Shown here: positions 1 through 8,938 of the stretch, one piece after another
Position numbering within the stretch: position 1 is the first letter of the stretch
Layout: each line of letters opens with the position of its first letter
NCBI GenBank assembly: GCA_964608095.1
Contig: CAZSMK010000102.1
Coordinates: forward strand, 1-64,000
DNA from: CAZSMK01 sp964608095
GTDB lineage: Bacteria > Sumerlaeota > Sumerlaeia > MWCT01 > JAGHBZ01
Direction of reading: 5' to 3'
DNA length: 64,000 nucleotides
Position numbers and translations under genes: made by a program
Notes under the pieces: model-generated
Told to the model about the DNA's origin: nothing
Databases searched by the model: none
What the model saw: the letters and a program-made list of their open reading frames with translations, nothing else

Positions 1-111
1 ACAATACAAAGATGCTCACAAGATTTTTCTGATTATGCACAAGCTGAGATAAAGTTAGACGTGCTTATTCAGCAATGCCTTAACGGCGTATTGCAACACA
101 TTCAGAAATAA
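1..111 (+). CDS. C-terminal end of an unidentified protein (partial)
   Basis: An open frame runs from the window edge to a TAA at 109-111, giving 36 residues that end in VLQHIQK. The composition is that of an ordinary soluble protein tail, with alternating Asp, Glu, Lys and Leu/Ile. It is too short to assign to a family. It lies opposite the minus-strand prepilin gene that follows. The claim rests only on the open frame and plausible amino-acid use, so it may be chance. Confidence 0.35.
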   Translation, partial: TIQRCSQDFSDYAQAEIKLDVLIQQCLNGVLQHIQK

Positions 112-278
112 GGGGTGAAGGAACTGAGTGGCGAAAACGTCGTAATAATTTGAACGCTCGAATCAACTGGCAATTAACGACACAGGATGGACGAATAAAA
201 TCGAAGTTCCCTTACCGGACATCCGAGAAGTGACATTGACATGCCCCTAATAAGGATAAATAGACATAATCAGGGTTA
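112..278. other. Intergenic gap with no recognised feature
   Basis: This stretch separates the partial frame at the left edge from the convergent prepilin gene. I see no hairpin with a T-tract, no RNA gene and no convincing open frame. Confidence 0.4.
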
Positions 279-848
279 TCAAGGACCTGAGCGGACAATA
301 TTTCCGGTGCTTACCGTTCCATTTGTGGGATCGTATTCATAGTCATAGGGACGATCGAGTTCAAGAACCCCGGCACCGCCTTTCGAAGCATCTCGCGCCC
401 ACGCATGATCGGGTCCCTTACTTTGAAAAACCCATTGAGCGGGATTGGTGCCCCCGCCCGGATACACCTGCCAGAGAAAACCACGGTAATCGAAATATTT
501 CTTTGTCGCATAATAGTAATCCTCTGTTGTGCCGAAAATCTTATAGAGATCATCATCGCTCGAGTAGCCGAAGGGGTCTTTGGGTAGCGAGCTTATAAAC
601 GCTATCGGGGTGGTCAGATTGTGTGGTATCTGGTAACCGGGACTCTGTTCAACCCATGGGTAATCGTTATGATCCGTTCGATACGCTTCCAGCGCGGTTG
701 CGACCGAGCGCATATCGGCGTGTGTCCGTGAGACCTTTGAGCGCGTTTGCGCCTCTAAAAAGTTTGGCACCGCAATTGCGGCAAGGATTGCAATTATAGC
801 AACCACTATAAGAAGCTCAATTAACGTAAATGCCTTTTTTGAATGCAT
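279..848 (-). CDS. Type IV prepilin-like / pseudopilin protein
   Basis: The 189-residue protein begins with a short basic leader, MHSKKA, followed by FTLIELLIVVAIIAILAA. This is the classic prepilin signature for PilD-type cleavage before Phe7, with the conserved Glu at mature position 5. The rest is a GspG-like globular head: an N-terminal helix (SKVSRTHADMRSVATALEAY), then the LTTPIAFISS and YDPTNGTVS motifs shared with the second prepilin at 36597-37157. It is probably inserted in the inner membrane and assembled into, or associated with, a pilus or type II-like pseudopilus. No assembly ATPase or secretin gene is in the window. The start is supported by a GGAAGG ribosome site about 6 bases upstream. 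It lies just downstream of the 942-2207 gene, beyond that gene's terminator. Confidence 0.9.
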   Translation of the reverse strand: MHSKKAFTLIELLIVVAIIAILAAIAVPNFLEAQTRSKVSRTHADMRSVATALEAYRTDHNDYPWVEQSPGYQIPHNLTTPIAFISSLPKDPFGYSSDDDLYKIFGTTEDYYYATKKYFDYRGFLWQVYPGGGTNPAQWVFQSKGPDHAWARDASKGGAGVLELDRPYDYEYDPTNGTVSTGNIVRSGP

Positions 849-872
849 GACAACCTTCCTTTTTGAAAGAAA

Positions 873-910
873 AGAGTCGGCGACCGCAGGATAGACGTAT
901 CGCCGACTCT
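873..910 (-). terminator. Rho-independent terminator after the 942-2207 gene
   Basis: Perfect inverted arms AGAGTCGGCGA and TCGCCGACTCT enclose a 16-base loop. Read on the minus strand, the stem is followed by TTTTCTTTC. It sits between the stop of the secreted-protein gene and the ribosome site of the prepilin gene, so the prepilin would need read-through or its own promoter. Confidence 0.8.
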
Positions 911-941
911 ATTTAATTCATAGTATCAACTGGCTCATTGT

Positions 942-2207
942 TTATTCGTACATCAGCCAGCTCTCACCAGCTTTAATTGGAGGTGCGACATACGGTTCAC
1001 CGTACTCCATAGCGTCGACCACACAGATAAAACTGTACTCTTCGTATTGTACTGAGCCTTGTGTAAACAACCCTATCTTCTTGATCCGGCTCTCATCGAT
1101 ATCCTCTAACGTGGTGCCAGCGTCAAACTTATCCTGCCAGAATGGTGCTCCGCCCGAGCCTCCGCTGCCGTCCATCGGTCCTATTACGAAGTCCAGGAAA
1201 TAACAATTCCAATCGCTGACCAACAGACCGGAACGCATATGAGCCCATGCACGATTCATGTCCTCGTCTTCAATCGTAAAGAGCATGACGGGACTTTTAT
1301 CAGCGATACTGCTATCGCCGTGTATCCAGATTCTGAAAAAGGAGACGTCCGAGAAATCCTGGACAGTATCAAAAACCTTCAGGCATACAATGTTTCGCCA
1401 ATAGTCAACAATAGTGTAGTCCATCTGCATAGCATAATCGCCTTCGACACAGGTCTCGGTGGTTGAGATATCGAGTGCGAATCCATCAGGTGGAGGTGAT
1501 GGAATTGTCACACTCCAGACCGCCTCGAGTTCCCCATCAGTGGCATAGTTGAAGCCATCGATAAGGTTGATGCTGACATCATCGTTAACGGTTTCAGTTC
1601 TCAAGTCGTCAAAATAAAGGGTTGCCGTTCCTCCACCCGATACAACATCCCCTGTTTGTTGCACGATGATCTCGATTTTTTCGATTTTGTTTATAACGGG
1701 ATTATCCATCCAGCCGCCCCAGGGACCGTGCATCCAATATTCAGTCTCCATAGCAAGGGGATCGAAGGTGATTTCACGCCAACCGGTTTCGCCGGTTCCG
1801 CTCCAATCAACATAGCGATAGACATGTCCGTTGGAAGAATAAAAACGTATATACCATATCAGGCCGTCGCCTGTCGCTGAGTCGCCGTACATCCACATCT
1901 TGAACTGTTTTGCCTGAGAAAGATCGAGAGGAGTCGAGAGGGTTTTTGTCATCATCATCTCGTAATACTGATTGCCTGAGTAGTTGTAGACAAATTTCAC
2001 TGAGGAGATGCCTTCTTGTTTGATGGTGGATTCAGCATAAACGGTAGCGGAGCCGCCGTTTCCTGTATCATTTCCCGAGATTATCCATGCAGCTTGTGCC
2101 TCGGTGTCGTTGGCGTAATTAAATCCTTCGAGTTGCGCGCTAAACGCCGCACTCGCAAAGAGTAGGCAAAATGCTACCATAAGAACGCCTTTGTAAACTG
2201 TATTCAT
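942..2207 (-). CDS. Secreted protein with two repeated beta-sandwich-like domains
   Basis: The 421-residue protein has a signal peptide of about 23 residues ending AAFSA. It then has two tandem copies of a domain of about 190 residues: LEGFNYANDTEAQAAW near residue 26 and LIDGFNYATDGELEAVW near residue 216. Each copy carries a MWMYGDS/IWIHGDS strand and ends in a FDDL- or VDAM-like strand, as in carbohydrate-binding jelly-roll modules. A binding rather than catalytic role is inferred from this resemblance; no active-site motif is seen. The C-terminus is APPIKAGESWLMYE, resembling the tail of the protein at 37566-38594. The start has a strong GGAGG site. A terminator and a prepilin gene lie immediately downstream. 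Confidence 0.8.
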   Translation of the reverse strand: MNTVYKGVLMVAFCLLFASAAFSAQLEGFNYANDTEAQAAWIISGNDTGNGGSATVYAESTIKQEGISSVKFVYNYSGNQYYEMMMTKTLSTPLDLSQAKQFKMWMYGDSATGDGLIWYIRFYSSNGHVYRYVDWSGTGETGWREITFDPLAMETEYWMHGPWGGWMDNPVINKIEKIEIIVQQTGDVVSGGGTATLYFDDLRTETVNDDVSINLIDGFNYATDGELEAVWSVTIPSPPPDGFALDISTTETCVEGDYAMQMDYTIVDYWRNIVCLKVFDTVQDFSDVSFFRIWIHGDSSIADKSPVMLFTIEDEDMNRAWAHMRSGLLVSDWNCYFLDFVIGPMDGSGGSGGAPFWQDKFDAGTTLEDIDESRIKKIGLFTQGSVQYEEYSFICVVDAMEYGEPYVAPPIKAGESWLMYE

Positions 2208-2724
2208 TTCCTTTCCTCCTTAAATTAATTTTCACGAATCTTTTTCTTTTGAGTACGGTGAGGTACCTTTAAAAGCAGTCATGAACGGTATAAGGTACGT
2301 CACCCGTTAACTTTAATATGTGTGAAAGTCTTAATGCACCACCTCCCTGTTTGAAACGTTTCAACTTCTCCTGCTTTTTCTTTTCTCGTCTCTGTCTCGA
2401 AAGGATTCTGAAAGTCTTGTTCTCTACTGGACCCGAACTCGTACGTGACATTCGAAACAACACAAAATTATATGCCAGGAGAGCATTGCGTGCAACTCTT
2501 TTTTGTACTCTCCTGAAATTATTTCGTTGTTTTATCTAATGATGATTTATTATGTATAGGGCAAACTTGTACGGGTTCCTTCAAAATTAATTACACGATT
2601 TTCCTGTACCATTTTTAGCAACAAACAAGTAATGTCTTGACCTCTACGGTCACTATCCGTAAAAATCAAGTCTTGAATAGTGCCTTTGAAGGATCAACAT
2701 TTTACACGGGGAGAAGGGAATCTC
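2208..2724. other. Divergent intergenic region with a hairpin
   Basis: This roughly 500-base gap separates the secreted-protein gene (minus) from the DUF2851 gene (plus). It holds the imperfect inverted repeat annotated separately and an A/T-rich stretch before the DUF2851 gene. Short open frames here have no ribosome sites or family resemblance. It should contain promoters for both directions, but I cannot fix them. Confidence 0.5.
2257..2304 (-). promoter_or_regulatory. 5' leader hairpin upstream of the secreted-protein gene
   Basis: GGTGAGGTACCTT (2257-2269) pairs with AAGGTACGTCACC (2292-2304) at 12 of 13 positions around a 22-base loop. It lies about 50 bases upstream of the 942-2207 start codon, so it is probably in that gene's untranslated leader. 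There is no T-tract, which argues against a simple terminator. I do not recognise a known riboswitch class. Confidence 0.4.
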
Positions 2725-4293
2725 ATGTACGAGGGAAAACCGCACACCTACGAAGAATACAAAGAATATCTATCACAACTGCTTCAGCGCCTCGAAATTG
2801 CTGAGGAAACAACGCTCGAGACGCGACCTGCACGGAGCACTGACGAAATTGTTGCACAATGTATCTGGTATGAAAAGTTGCTTCGGAGCGATGGACTGAA
2901 GACCGATCGAGGTATCGACATCGAGATCATAAGCTCCGGACGATGGAATCGGGAAGCCGGTCCGGACTTTCTTCATGCTGAGTTGAGTATCGGCGGTTTT
3001 CACTGTAAAGGCGATATTGAGATACATCATGCCGTGTCGGATTGGGAACATCATGGGCATAGAACCGATCCTCGTTACCGGAATGTCATACTTCATGCAT
3101 ATATGTATAAGGACGATGATAAATCTGTGGATGCTGGTTTTGATGGTTCTCCTATTGAACGATTCTGCTTGAGCCGGTTCCTTTTTCCCGATCTTGATAC
3201 TATTATGCAATCCTTATCAATCGAGGACTACCCTTATGGCTCATCCAGCGGAAAAGGACGATGCTCAACGATGTGGCGTACCATCGACCCGGAATGGGTT
3301 GCAGAATTTTTTGATATGGCGGGAAAGGAACGAATGCTTGGGAAGATGTCAAGGCTTGCAGATTGCCTTGTGGGCACGCACATGGATCAGGTTTTTTATC
3401 AAGCGCTCATGACGGCTATGGGTTACAAAGGCGCAAAAGCGCTTTTCTTCCTTCTTTCCAAGAGGACACCTATTCTTGAATTGAAATCTTTTCTTCTTGA
3501 AGCGGAAGCCTCACGGCATGTGAATATCCTCCAGTCCATTCTCCTTCACGTTGCCAATCTTGTACCGGAGTTACCGGACTACGTCCATGATGAGGAAATT
3601 AGTCACTATATTGATATTCTGAAGACTTCATGGGAAGATTATCGTCCCTACTTCACCGACAGGATTCTTCCCCAAACGAGACAGTGGTTCACCGGTGTCA
3701 GACCGGTTAATTTTCCCACGAGACGAATTGCCGGGATAAGCCATCTCCTGAAGAGATTTTTATTGCAGCAAAGTGGTCCTACAGGATATTTTTCTTCGCT
3801 GTTCAGGGAGAACGCGGATATATCGTCCGAGAAAAAAATCAAGGGATTTCTTCATCTGCTCCGGAATCATTTTGTGGTCAATGAGCCTGAAGATTTCTGG
3901 AGTACGCGGAGCAGTTTTAATTCAAAACGATGGGCTGCGCCGAGAAATCTTATAGGCGCCAGCAGGGCTCAATCCATAGTGTTTAATGCCTTATTGCCCA
4001 TGATGTTGCTTTATGCGCGGGAGGAATCAGATGCCGCTGTAGAAACACTTTGCTGGCGACTTTTCGATCACTTCCCCTCCCTGCCCGAGAATGTAATTAC
4101 GCGATTTATGAAATACAGGCTCTTTGACGATGCAGAAATGGTCAAATCGCTCATGACCAATGAATGCCGACAGCAGGCTCTTTTTCAAATTTTTTATGAT
4201 TGCTGTAATAATAACGAGGTAAGCTGCGAAGACTGTTATTTGCTCAGGCGCTTTGAATTTATAAGTGACACCGATGACGACACAATCTCTTAA
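2725..4293 (+). CDS. DUF2851 family protein
   Basis: The protein carries the hallmark N-terminal block of DUF2851 proteins: SGRWNREAGPDFLHAEL, then GDIEIHHAVSDWEHHGH and RYRNVILHAYM (about residues 85-150). The GPDF, GDIEIH and SDW-HGH motifs resemble a metal-dependent active site, but no function is established for the family. The ATG at 2725 is preferred over the in-frame one at 2680 because AGGG sits 6 bases upstream of it. A four-cysteine cluster near the C-terminus (CCNNNEVSCEDC) could bind metal. The 3' end overlaps the following membrane-protein gene by about 29 bases, indicating co-transcription. Confidence 0.85.
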   Translation: MYEGKPHTYEEYKEYLSQLLQRLEIAEETTLETRPARSTDEIVAQCIWYEKLLRSDGLKTDRGIDIEIISSGRWNREAGPDFLHAELSIGGFHCKGDIEIHHAVSDWEHHGHRTDPRYRNVILHAYMYKDDDKSVDAGFDGSPIERFCLSRFLFPDLDTIMQSLSIEDYPYGSSSGKGRCSTMWRTIDPEWVAEFFDMAGKERMLGKMSRLADCLVGTHMDQVFYQALMTAMGYKGAKALFFLLSKRTPILELKSFLLEAEASRHVNILQSILLHVANLVPELPDYVHDEEISHYIDILKTSWEDYRPYFTDRILPQTRQWFTGVRPVNFPTRRIAGISHLLKRFLLQQSGPTGYFSSLFRENADISSEKKIKGFLHLLRNHFVVNEPEDFWSTRSSFNSKRWAAPRNLIGASRAQSIVFNALLPMMLLYAREESDAAVETLCWRLFDHFPSLPENVITRFMKYRLFDDAEMVKSLMTNECRQQALFQIFYDCCNNNEVSCEDCYLLRRFEFISDTDDDTIS

Positions 4294-5977
4294 ATTTAGT
4301 GAAGAACAACAAGGCGGTTTACAAAAGGGCGTCGGCTCTATTTCCTCCCGAGAAATCATCTTTATTGCCTTCCTTTCAGCGCTTCTTGTTAATCTCATTG
4401 TGGGTTACATCAACTATTCCTGGTTTCATAGAGCGCCGGAAGGGTGGGTATATCTCGGGACGCTCCAGTCGGACATGCAGACATATACATCGATCTTCAG
4501 GGAGCTTTTTGAGAACGGAAACGGATTTTTCTATGGGTCACCTCAGGAGATTCGTGAAGAGTTGGCACCTGCCATTTTTATTCAGTTCCCCTTTATCATT
4601 CTGGGATGGTTCTGGTGCATCTCCAACCTTTCTATACCCCTGGTGTGGGAAATATTTCGTATCTTGATGACCTTTTTATTCTCCTTTTCTCTCGCCTTTC
4701 TTTTGCGCTGCTTCTTTTCTCAGCGGAGATGGTTTATCGTCGCCTTTATTTTTAGTGTATTCGGAAGCGGGAGCATAGTATTTCTCGTTGCTCTTTTCAG
4801 AGGCACACAAGTACCCCCAACCCCGGATGGATTAACGTCATATTTAGCGTCTTATTATTATGCCGAGCAGGCTTTGCATTGGTGGGGACTCCATCTCTTT
4901 CGCAATTTTTTCTATCCTGTTGAACTTCTCATACACTCCTTCTTTTTCCTCACGCTCTATTATTTAATAAAGCAACGATACCATTACTTCGCCTTGTTCT
5001 TCTTTTTAACCTGGTTCAGCGGATTATTCGCTGCCCTTGAACTTTCCGGAATCGTCACCCTTTTTCTCATGTACACATATTTCAAGACCAAAGAAGCGAA
5101 GAGAGGCAAAGCCCTTCTTGCAGTTCTCTTGATAAGCCTCTTATTCATCATCTATTATAAGGTCTTCATTCCCTCATATCCCGTGGGAAAATCTCTGGAT
5201 GTCCAACACACTTCTTTTACATTTCCTCCCTTGACATTCTACGATTATGTAGTCCATTACTCCTGGCTTCTTCTCTTTCTTGTTCCTTCTCTTTTTTTTA
5301 AAGATTTCCGGCGCTTTTTGCAGAAGAATATCTATACCTTACTCTTCATCTGGATAGGGGTGGTGTTTCTTTTCAGCCAGAACGATAAATTGTTGCCGGG
5401 TGCAGGAATCCAACCGCCTCATTTCCTCCGAGGATATTTATTCATGGCGCTTGCGATTCTGACCATAGTATGGTTCCGTTGGTTTTCTGCGACCTTTCCC
5501 CAAAAGGGCATACTCATAAAGGTGGCTACAGTTATTTTATTGTGCGGGGGTCTTACAGATTCCGCACTCTTCTCACTTTGTATGTACTACCGGATTCCAC
5601 ATCCTGAAGTATCAACCGTTCGGCAACAAACAGTGGATGTATTACATTATTTGAACACCTGGGACGGTACTCGCCACATTGTGGTTCTTTCACAAAACCG
5701 TCACCTCGATGTAGTCATAAACTCACAGACAACACACCGCTCATTTTTATCTGATATCATGGCGACGCCCTTCTGGGAAGAGAAGATACAAACGCTCCAG
5801 AATTTTCTTATGACGGCGAATGAAGGGGAACTTGTAGAAACCTTTTCTGTCGATACTATAATCGCCCACAAAGATTTCTTCACTTTTATGAATCAATGGA
5901 CACCGAACGAGGTAACTATCGAGTTGGAATATGAAAATGCGCTATGGAGGGTGTATTCTGTCGTTGATAAGGAGTGA
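4265..5977 (+). CDS. Large polytopic membrane protein, GT-C-like
   Basis: The roughly 570-residue protein has about ten to twelve hydrophobic segments from residue 33 onward and a C-terminal soluble part of about 140 residues. The layout (first helix, then a long periplasmic loop with GWVYLGTLQSDMQTYTSIFRE, many helices, soluble tail) is that of GT-C type glycosyltransferase-like membrane proteins, in which acidic residues of the first loop act in catalysis. That assignment is inference from topology only. Start candidates are the GTG at 4265 and an in-frame ATG at 4274; both overlap the DUF2851 gene. No close family is recognised. Confidence 0.7.
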   Translation: MTPMTTQSLKFSEEQQGGLQKGVGSISSREIIFIAFLSALLVNLIVGYINYSWFHRAPEGWVYLGTLQSDMQTYTSIFRELFENGNGFFYGSPQEIREELAPAIFIQFPFIILGWFWCISNLSIPLVWEIFRILMTFLFSFSLAFLLRCFFSQRRWFIVAFIFSVFGSGSIVFLVALFRGTQVPPTPDGLTSYLASYYYAEQALHWWGLHLFRNFFYPVELLIHSFFFLTLYYLIKQRYHYFALFFFLTWFSGLFAALELSGIVTLFLMYTYFKTKEAKRGKALLAVLLISLLFIIYYKVFIPSYPVGKSLDVQHTSFTFPPLTFYDYVVHYSWLLLFLVPSLFFKDFRRFLQKNIYTLLFIWIGVVFLFSQNDKLLPGAGIQPPHFLRGYLFMALAILTIVWFRWFSATFPQKGILIKVATVILLCGGLTDSALFSLCMYYRIPHPEVSTVRQQTVDVLHYLNTWDGTRHIVVLSQNRHLDVVINSQTTHRSFLSDIMATPFWEEKIQTLQNFLMTANEGELVETFSVDTIIAHKDFFTFMNQWTPNEVTIELEYENALWRVYSVVDKE

Positions 5978-6031
5978 AGGATTTCGTATATACTCATTTG
6001 AGTTCCGCGACTTATGAGACGAAAGAATCGC

Positions 6032-6060
6032 TTGACAATCCGTGGTATCATTACTACATT
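6032..6060 (+). promoter_or_regulatory. Sigma-70-type promoter for the coiled-coil lipoprotein gene
   Basis: TTGACA at 6032-6037 is followed after exactly 17 bases by TACATT at 6055-6060. It lies 40 bases upstream of the GTG start at 6100, in a gap of about 120 bases. The -35 box is perfect and the -10 box matches four of six consensus positions. Confidence 0.55.
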
Positions 6061-6099
6061 AAAAGCGTTTTTATCATCGAATAGTTCGAGGAGGATTTT

Positions 6100-6588
6100 G
6101 TGAAAACGAGGCTCAACATTTTACTATATTTTCTGGTGTTGTCATTACTCGTATTTACGGCATGTGAACGTGAGAAGCCGACAGTAGGTGAAGAGCTCGA
6201 ACGCGACGTGGAAACCCTCAACAATCGTGTGACAGCCTTGAATAACCAGTTGCAGGATTTGAGGAAGTCGATCGAATTGCTTCAAAAAGATATAGATGCA
6301 CGCTCCGGTGAGATTCAGACAGCCTTAAAAAACATCGAGTCGAGCCGGATAGAAGCTCAAATCGCCGTAGAGGAAGTGGCGCGGCGAATCAAGGGTGAAA
6401 GGAAACTCACTGTCGCTGAGAAGAAGGTGTTGCCTACTGGTGTGCGTGTATTGATTTTTGTTATCCTCATTATTCTCATAGCGATTCTGATAAAAATGGC
6501 GCTTTCTAAAATGCCTGAGAGTGTTCCTTCCACGGCACAATCAAGGGCGCCGGAAGAAGAAAAGAAATCATCTGAAGACAAAACATGA
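6100..6588 (+). CDS. Lipoprotein with coiled coil and C-terminal membrane segment
   Basis: The 162-residue protein starts with GTG, behind a GAGGAGG site. It has a lipoprotein signal ending LLVFTAC, which would be cut before Cys22. Residues 25-100 form a heptad-rich coiled coil (ELERDVETLNNRVTALNNQL and following). Residues about 113-133 are a strongly hydrophobic helix (VRVLIFVILIILIAILIKM). The C-terminal tail is short and charged. Lipidation plus a second membrane helix is unusual and could tether or span membranes, or the N-terminal segment may be a plain anchor. It stands alone on the plus strand, convergent with the galactokinase-like gene. No family is recognised. Confidence 0.75.
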   Translation: MKTRLNILLYFLVLSLLVFTACEREKPTVGEELERDVETLNNRVTALNNQLQDLRKSIELLQKDIDARSGEIQTALKNIESSRIEAQIAVEEVARRIKGERKLTVAEKKVLPTGVRVLIFVILIILIAILIKMALSKMPESVPSTAQSRAPEEEKKSSEDKT

Positions 6589-6660
6589 TTCCCTTCAAGC
6601 CTCGTAATGCAAGGCCGTTCTTGCGAGAATTGTATTAAATGTGGAGAGGTGGGGGATGGT

Positions 6661-7965
6661 CTAAAGAGATGAAACCTGAGCCGCTGCTGATGGTTTGACA
6701 TAATACAGAAGTGGGGGCGTTTTTTTGTAATATTGTGCAGCAAGATGGGTTTCCACCTTCTTCACCTCGTCTGGATGACAGAGTAGTAGCACACATCCGC
6801 CAAATCCTGCACCGGTTACGCGCGCACCTTTCACTCCACAGGAATGCGCTATCTCGACAAGTCGATCAACGTTGGGATGGGTGACTTCATAGTCGTGTTT
6901 CATTCCCTCGTGTGCTTGATAAAGGAGAGCACCAAGAGAATCAATATCGCCTTTCTTGATTGAATCAACAGCTGTTTCAACGCGTAACCATTCATAGAGA
7001 AGATAGTCAAGGCGACGTTTTAACCGAAAAACAGGAGGAATGCTTTCAATCTGAAATTCACGAAGGAGATTTGCTCGTAGATGGTCTTCAGAGGTATCGA
7101 AGATGTGTGAAAGAGTCCCGAGATCAAGGTCGCCGTCAGGAAAATCGTCAAGCAACGCAAGATGGCGGTGCGGATCACGGGAAATCTCCCGAAGTTGTCC
7201 CAACCGGTTCAGAGTGGTATGTGTAATTTTTGCGACAATACGGGTAGCAAGATGAGATTCAGCGACACGCAGGTTATAAAGTTGGCGGATACGGGCAGAT
7301 TTTGCTGCCTCGACACGCGAGTTCGCAAGAATAATCACGCAGTCAAGATTCCACGGTATCGGCTCCAGCTCGAGAGGTGAAAAATGGATATACAGGGCGT
7401 GTTGCGATGTGCTGCAAAGGAGCGCCAGATGATCCATACTCCCGCCGCGGGTACCGACATAACGTTCCGCATCGGCAAGCTGCAAAGCAAGGCGTTTTCG
7501 GTCTATAGACTGATTGTTGAGGGCTAAATAGGCGAGAGAAACACCTATAACGAGAGCAGTAGAGGAAGATAAGCCCGCGGCTGCGGGGATACTGCTGTTA
7601 ATTAGACAATTCATTCCGGGAAGATCAACTACTTCATGAGCTTGTGATTGTGTAGCACTAGCTAAAGATTGCGCCGCCGCTTTCACATAATTACCCCAAT
7701 CTCCCGGATTAAAGGGCGGAATAGTCTTGCTGATTGAAAATTCGCGTCGTGAATAGTCGGGATTCAGATTCTCCAGTATCCATTGATTATCTCTTCTCGG
7801 TGAGGCAAGAAGTTCAAGGTGTCGATCAATCGCCATGGGCAGAACGGGAAGATGGTTATAATCTGTATGTTCGCCGATTATGTTGACCCTGCCCGGGACT
7901 CGCACGTAGATACGCGGGGTGCAATCGAATCGACGCCTGAATTCTTGTTTCATATCCTTGTTCAT
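6661..7965 (-). CDS. galK: Galactokinase-like GHMP sugar kinase
   Basis: The 434-residue protein has the galactokinase signature RVNIIGEHTDYN near residue 27. It also has the GHMP ATP-binding loop PAAAGLSSSTALVIG near residue 125 and the C-terminal motif GARVTGAGFGGCVLLL near residue 385. These would phosphorylate galactose, or a related sugar, at C1 using ATP in the cytosol. Length is slightly above the usual 380-400. The gene overlaps the upstream GT2 glycosyltransferase gene by an ATGA junction, so the two are co-transcribed, suggesting supply of activated sugar for a glycan. Substrate specificity cannot be read from sequence alone; other anomeric kinases of this family are possible. Confidence 0.85.
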   Translation of the reverse strand: MNKDMKQEFRRRFDCTPRIYVRVPGRVNIIGEHTDYNHLPVLPMAIDRHLELLASPRRDNQWILENLNPDYSRREFSISKTIPPFNPGDWGNYVKAAAQSLASATQSQAHEVVDLPGMNCLINSSIPAAAGLSSSTALVIGVSLAYLALNNQSIDRKRLALQLADAERYVGTRGGSMDHLALLCSTSQHALYIHFSPLELEPIPWNLDCVIILANSRVEAAKSARIRQLYNLRVAESHLATRIVAKITHTTLNRLGQLREISRDPHRHLALLDDFPDGDLDLGTLSHIFDTSEDHLRANLLREFQIESIPPVFRLKRRLDYLLYEWLRVETAVDSIKKGDIDSLGALLYQAHEGMKHDYEVTHPNVDRLVEIAHSCGVKGARVTGAGFGGCVLLLCHPDEVKKVETHLAAQYYKKTPPLLYYVKPSAAAQVSSL

Positions 7966-8843
7966 ATTTTTTCCGGATTACAACGGGACGCTAAAGTTAG
8001 CGGGAGGCGAACGAAATTGATAAGATACGCCTTGAGAAGAGCCTTGATGAGTAGGGCATCGTGATTATGTCGCAGCCACGCCGCCTCTGCACGAGCAAAT
8101 TTGATAATATCCCGCAATGCATAGTTTTTCAAAACATAGCGGATGCGATTCCTATGGTACTTGTATAAAAACCCGGAACTGAATTTATCCGTAGTCCTTG
8201 ACTCGTAATGATAAACCTTGATCTGTGGAACATAATAGACCTGGAATCCTTTCTTTTTTGCCCGAAAACAATAATCCACCTCTTCGTAATAGATGGGGAA
8301 ATAGTCATCGTCGAGAAGACCGAGTGTATTGAGCGCCTCGCGTTTGATAAAGAACGCCGCACCCGTGACATAATCACACGGTCTGAGTTGGTCGAATTGA
8401 CCGTGATCGACTTCGCCATTACCGATATGTTGTGTCAAGGCATTGGATTCAATAAGACCTCCCGCGTGCTGAATAGTGGTCTTGTCCGGGTAAAGGAGTT
8501 TAGCGCCCATCACCCCCCAGTCGGTAAGCCGGTCAGCCGCTTCTTTAGCTGCAGTGAGCCAGTTCGGTTCAACTTCGGTATCATCGTTCAATAACACGAT
8601 AATAGTGCCCTTTGCGGCGTTGATCCCGACGTTGTTGCCGCCGGCAAATCCCAGATTTCGCTGTGTGCGTAATAACTTGACCTCGGGGAATTGTTCCTTT
8701 ACCACACGGCTTGTGTCGTCGGTTGAGCCGTTATCCACGACAAGTACTTCCATGGGCGAATAATTACTTTTGAGAACGGAATTGAGGCACGCAGGAAGGA
8801 CTTTCGCCCCATTGAGTGAGCATATGACAATCGATATAATCAT
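7962..8843 (-). CDS. Family 2 glycosyltransferase (rhamnosyltransferase-like)
   Basis: The 293-residue protein is a GT-A fold family 2 enzyme. The N-terminal strand is IISIVICSLNGAKVLPACLNS, the nucleotide-sugar motif VVDNGSTDD lies near residue 36, NLGFAGGNNVGI near residue 63, and the metal-binding NDDTEV near residue 86. EEVDYCFRAKKKG near residue 187 is the acceptor-side ED-like motif seen in rhamnosyltransferase relatives. It probably adds a sugar to a surface glycan on the cytoplasmic face. It lies upstream of, and overlaps, the galactokinase-like gene. A small palindrome, CATGTT-CTGAA-AACATG, covers its start codon. Confidence 0.9.
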   Translation of the reverse strand: MIISIVICSLNGAKVLPACLNSVLKSNYSPMEVLVVDNGSTDDTSRVVKEQFPEVKLLRTQRNLGFAGGNNVGINAAKGTIIVLLNDDTEVEPNWLTAAKEAADRLTDWGVMGAKLLYPDKTTIQHAGGLIESNALTQHIGNGEVDHGQFDQLRPCDYVTGAAFFIKREALNTLGLLDDDYFPIYYEEVDYCFRAKKKGFQVYYVPQIKVYHYESRTTDKFSSGFLYKYHRNRIRYVLKNYALRDIIKFARAEAAWLRHNHDALLIKALLKAYLINFVRLPLTLASRCNPEKI

Positions 8844-8867
8844 GTTCTGAAAACATGTTTCTTTTAC

Positions 8868-8897
8868 TTGACTTTTAAACGTTTAAACAAGTAAAAT
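8868..8897 (+). promoter_or_regulatory. Promoter of tRNA-Phe with internal palindrome
   Basis: TTGACT at 8868-8873 and TAAAAT at 8892-8897 are separated by 18 bases. The spacer holds the perfect 14-base palindrome TTTAAACGTTTAAA (8874-8887). Flanking ACTTG and CAAGT extend the symmetry. The tRNA begins 41 bases after the -10 box. The palindrome may be an operator or simply A/T-rich promoter DNA. Confidence 0.45.
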
Positions 8898-8938
8898 TTT
8901 CATACATTTTAACATGGTAACATGACGATAACGTGCAT

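Noticed and set aside
764..781. A near-perfect sigma-54 promoter match (TGGCAC, five bases, TTGC) on the plus strand.
   Set aside because: It lies inside the prepilin coding sequence, antisense to it, at the conserved AIAVPNF codons, and there is no plus-strand gene downstream to serve. Treated as chance.
2269..2539. Short open frames on both strands in the gap ahead of the DUF2851 gene.
   Set aside because: Lys/Arg- and Phe-rich without ribosome sites; one crosses the leader hairpin.
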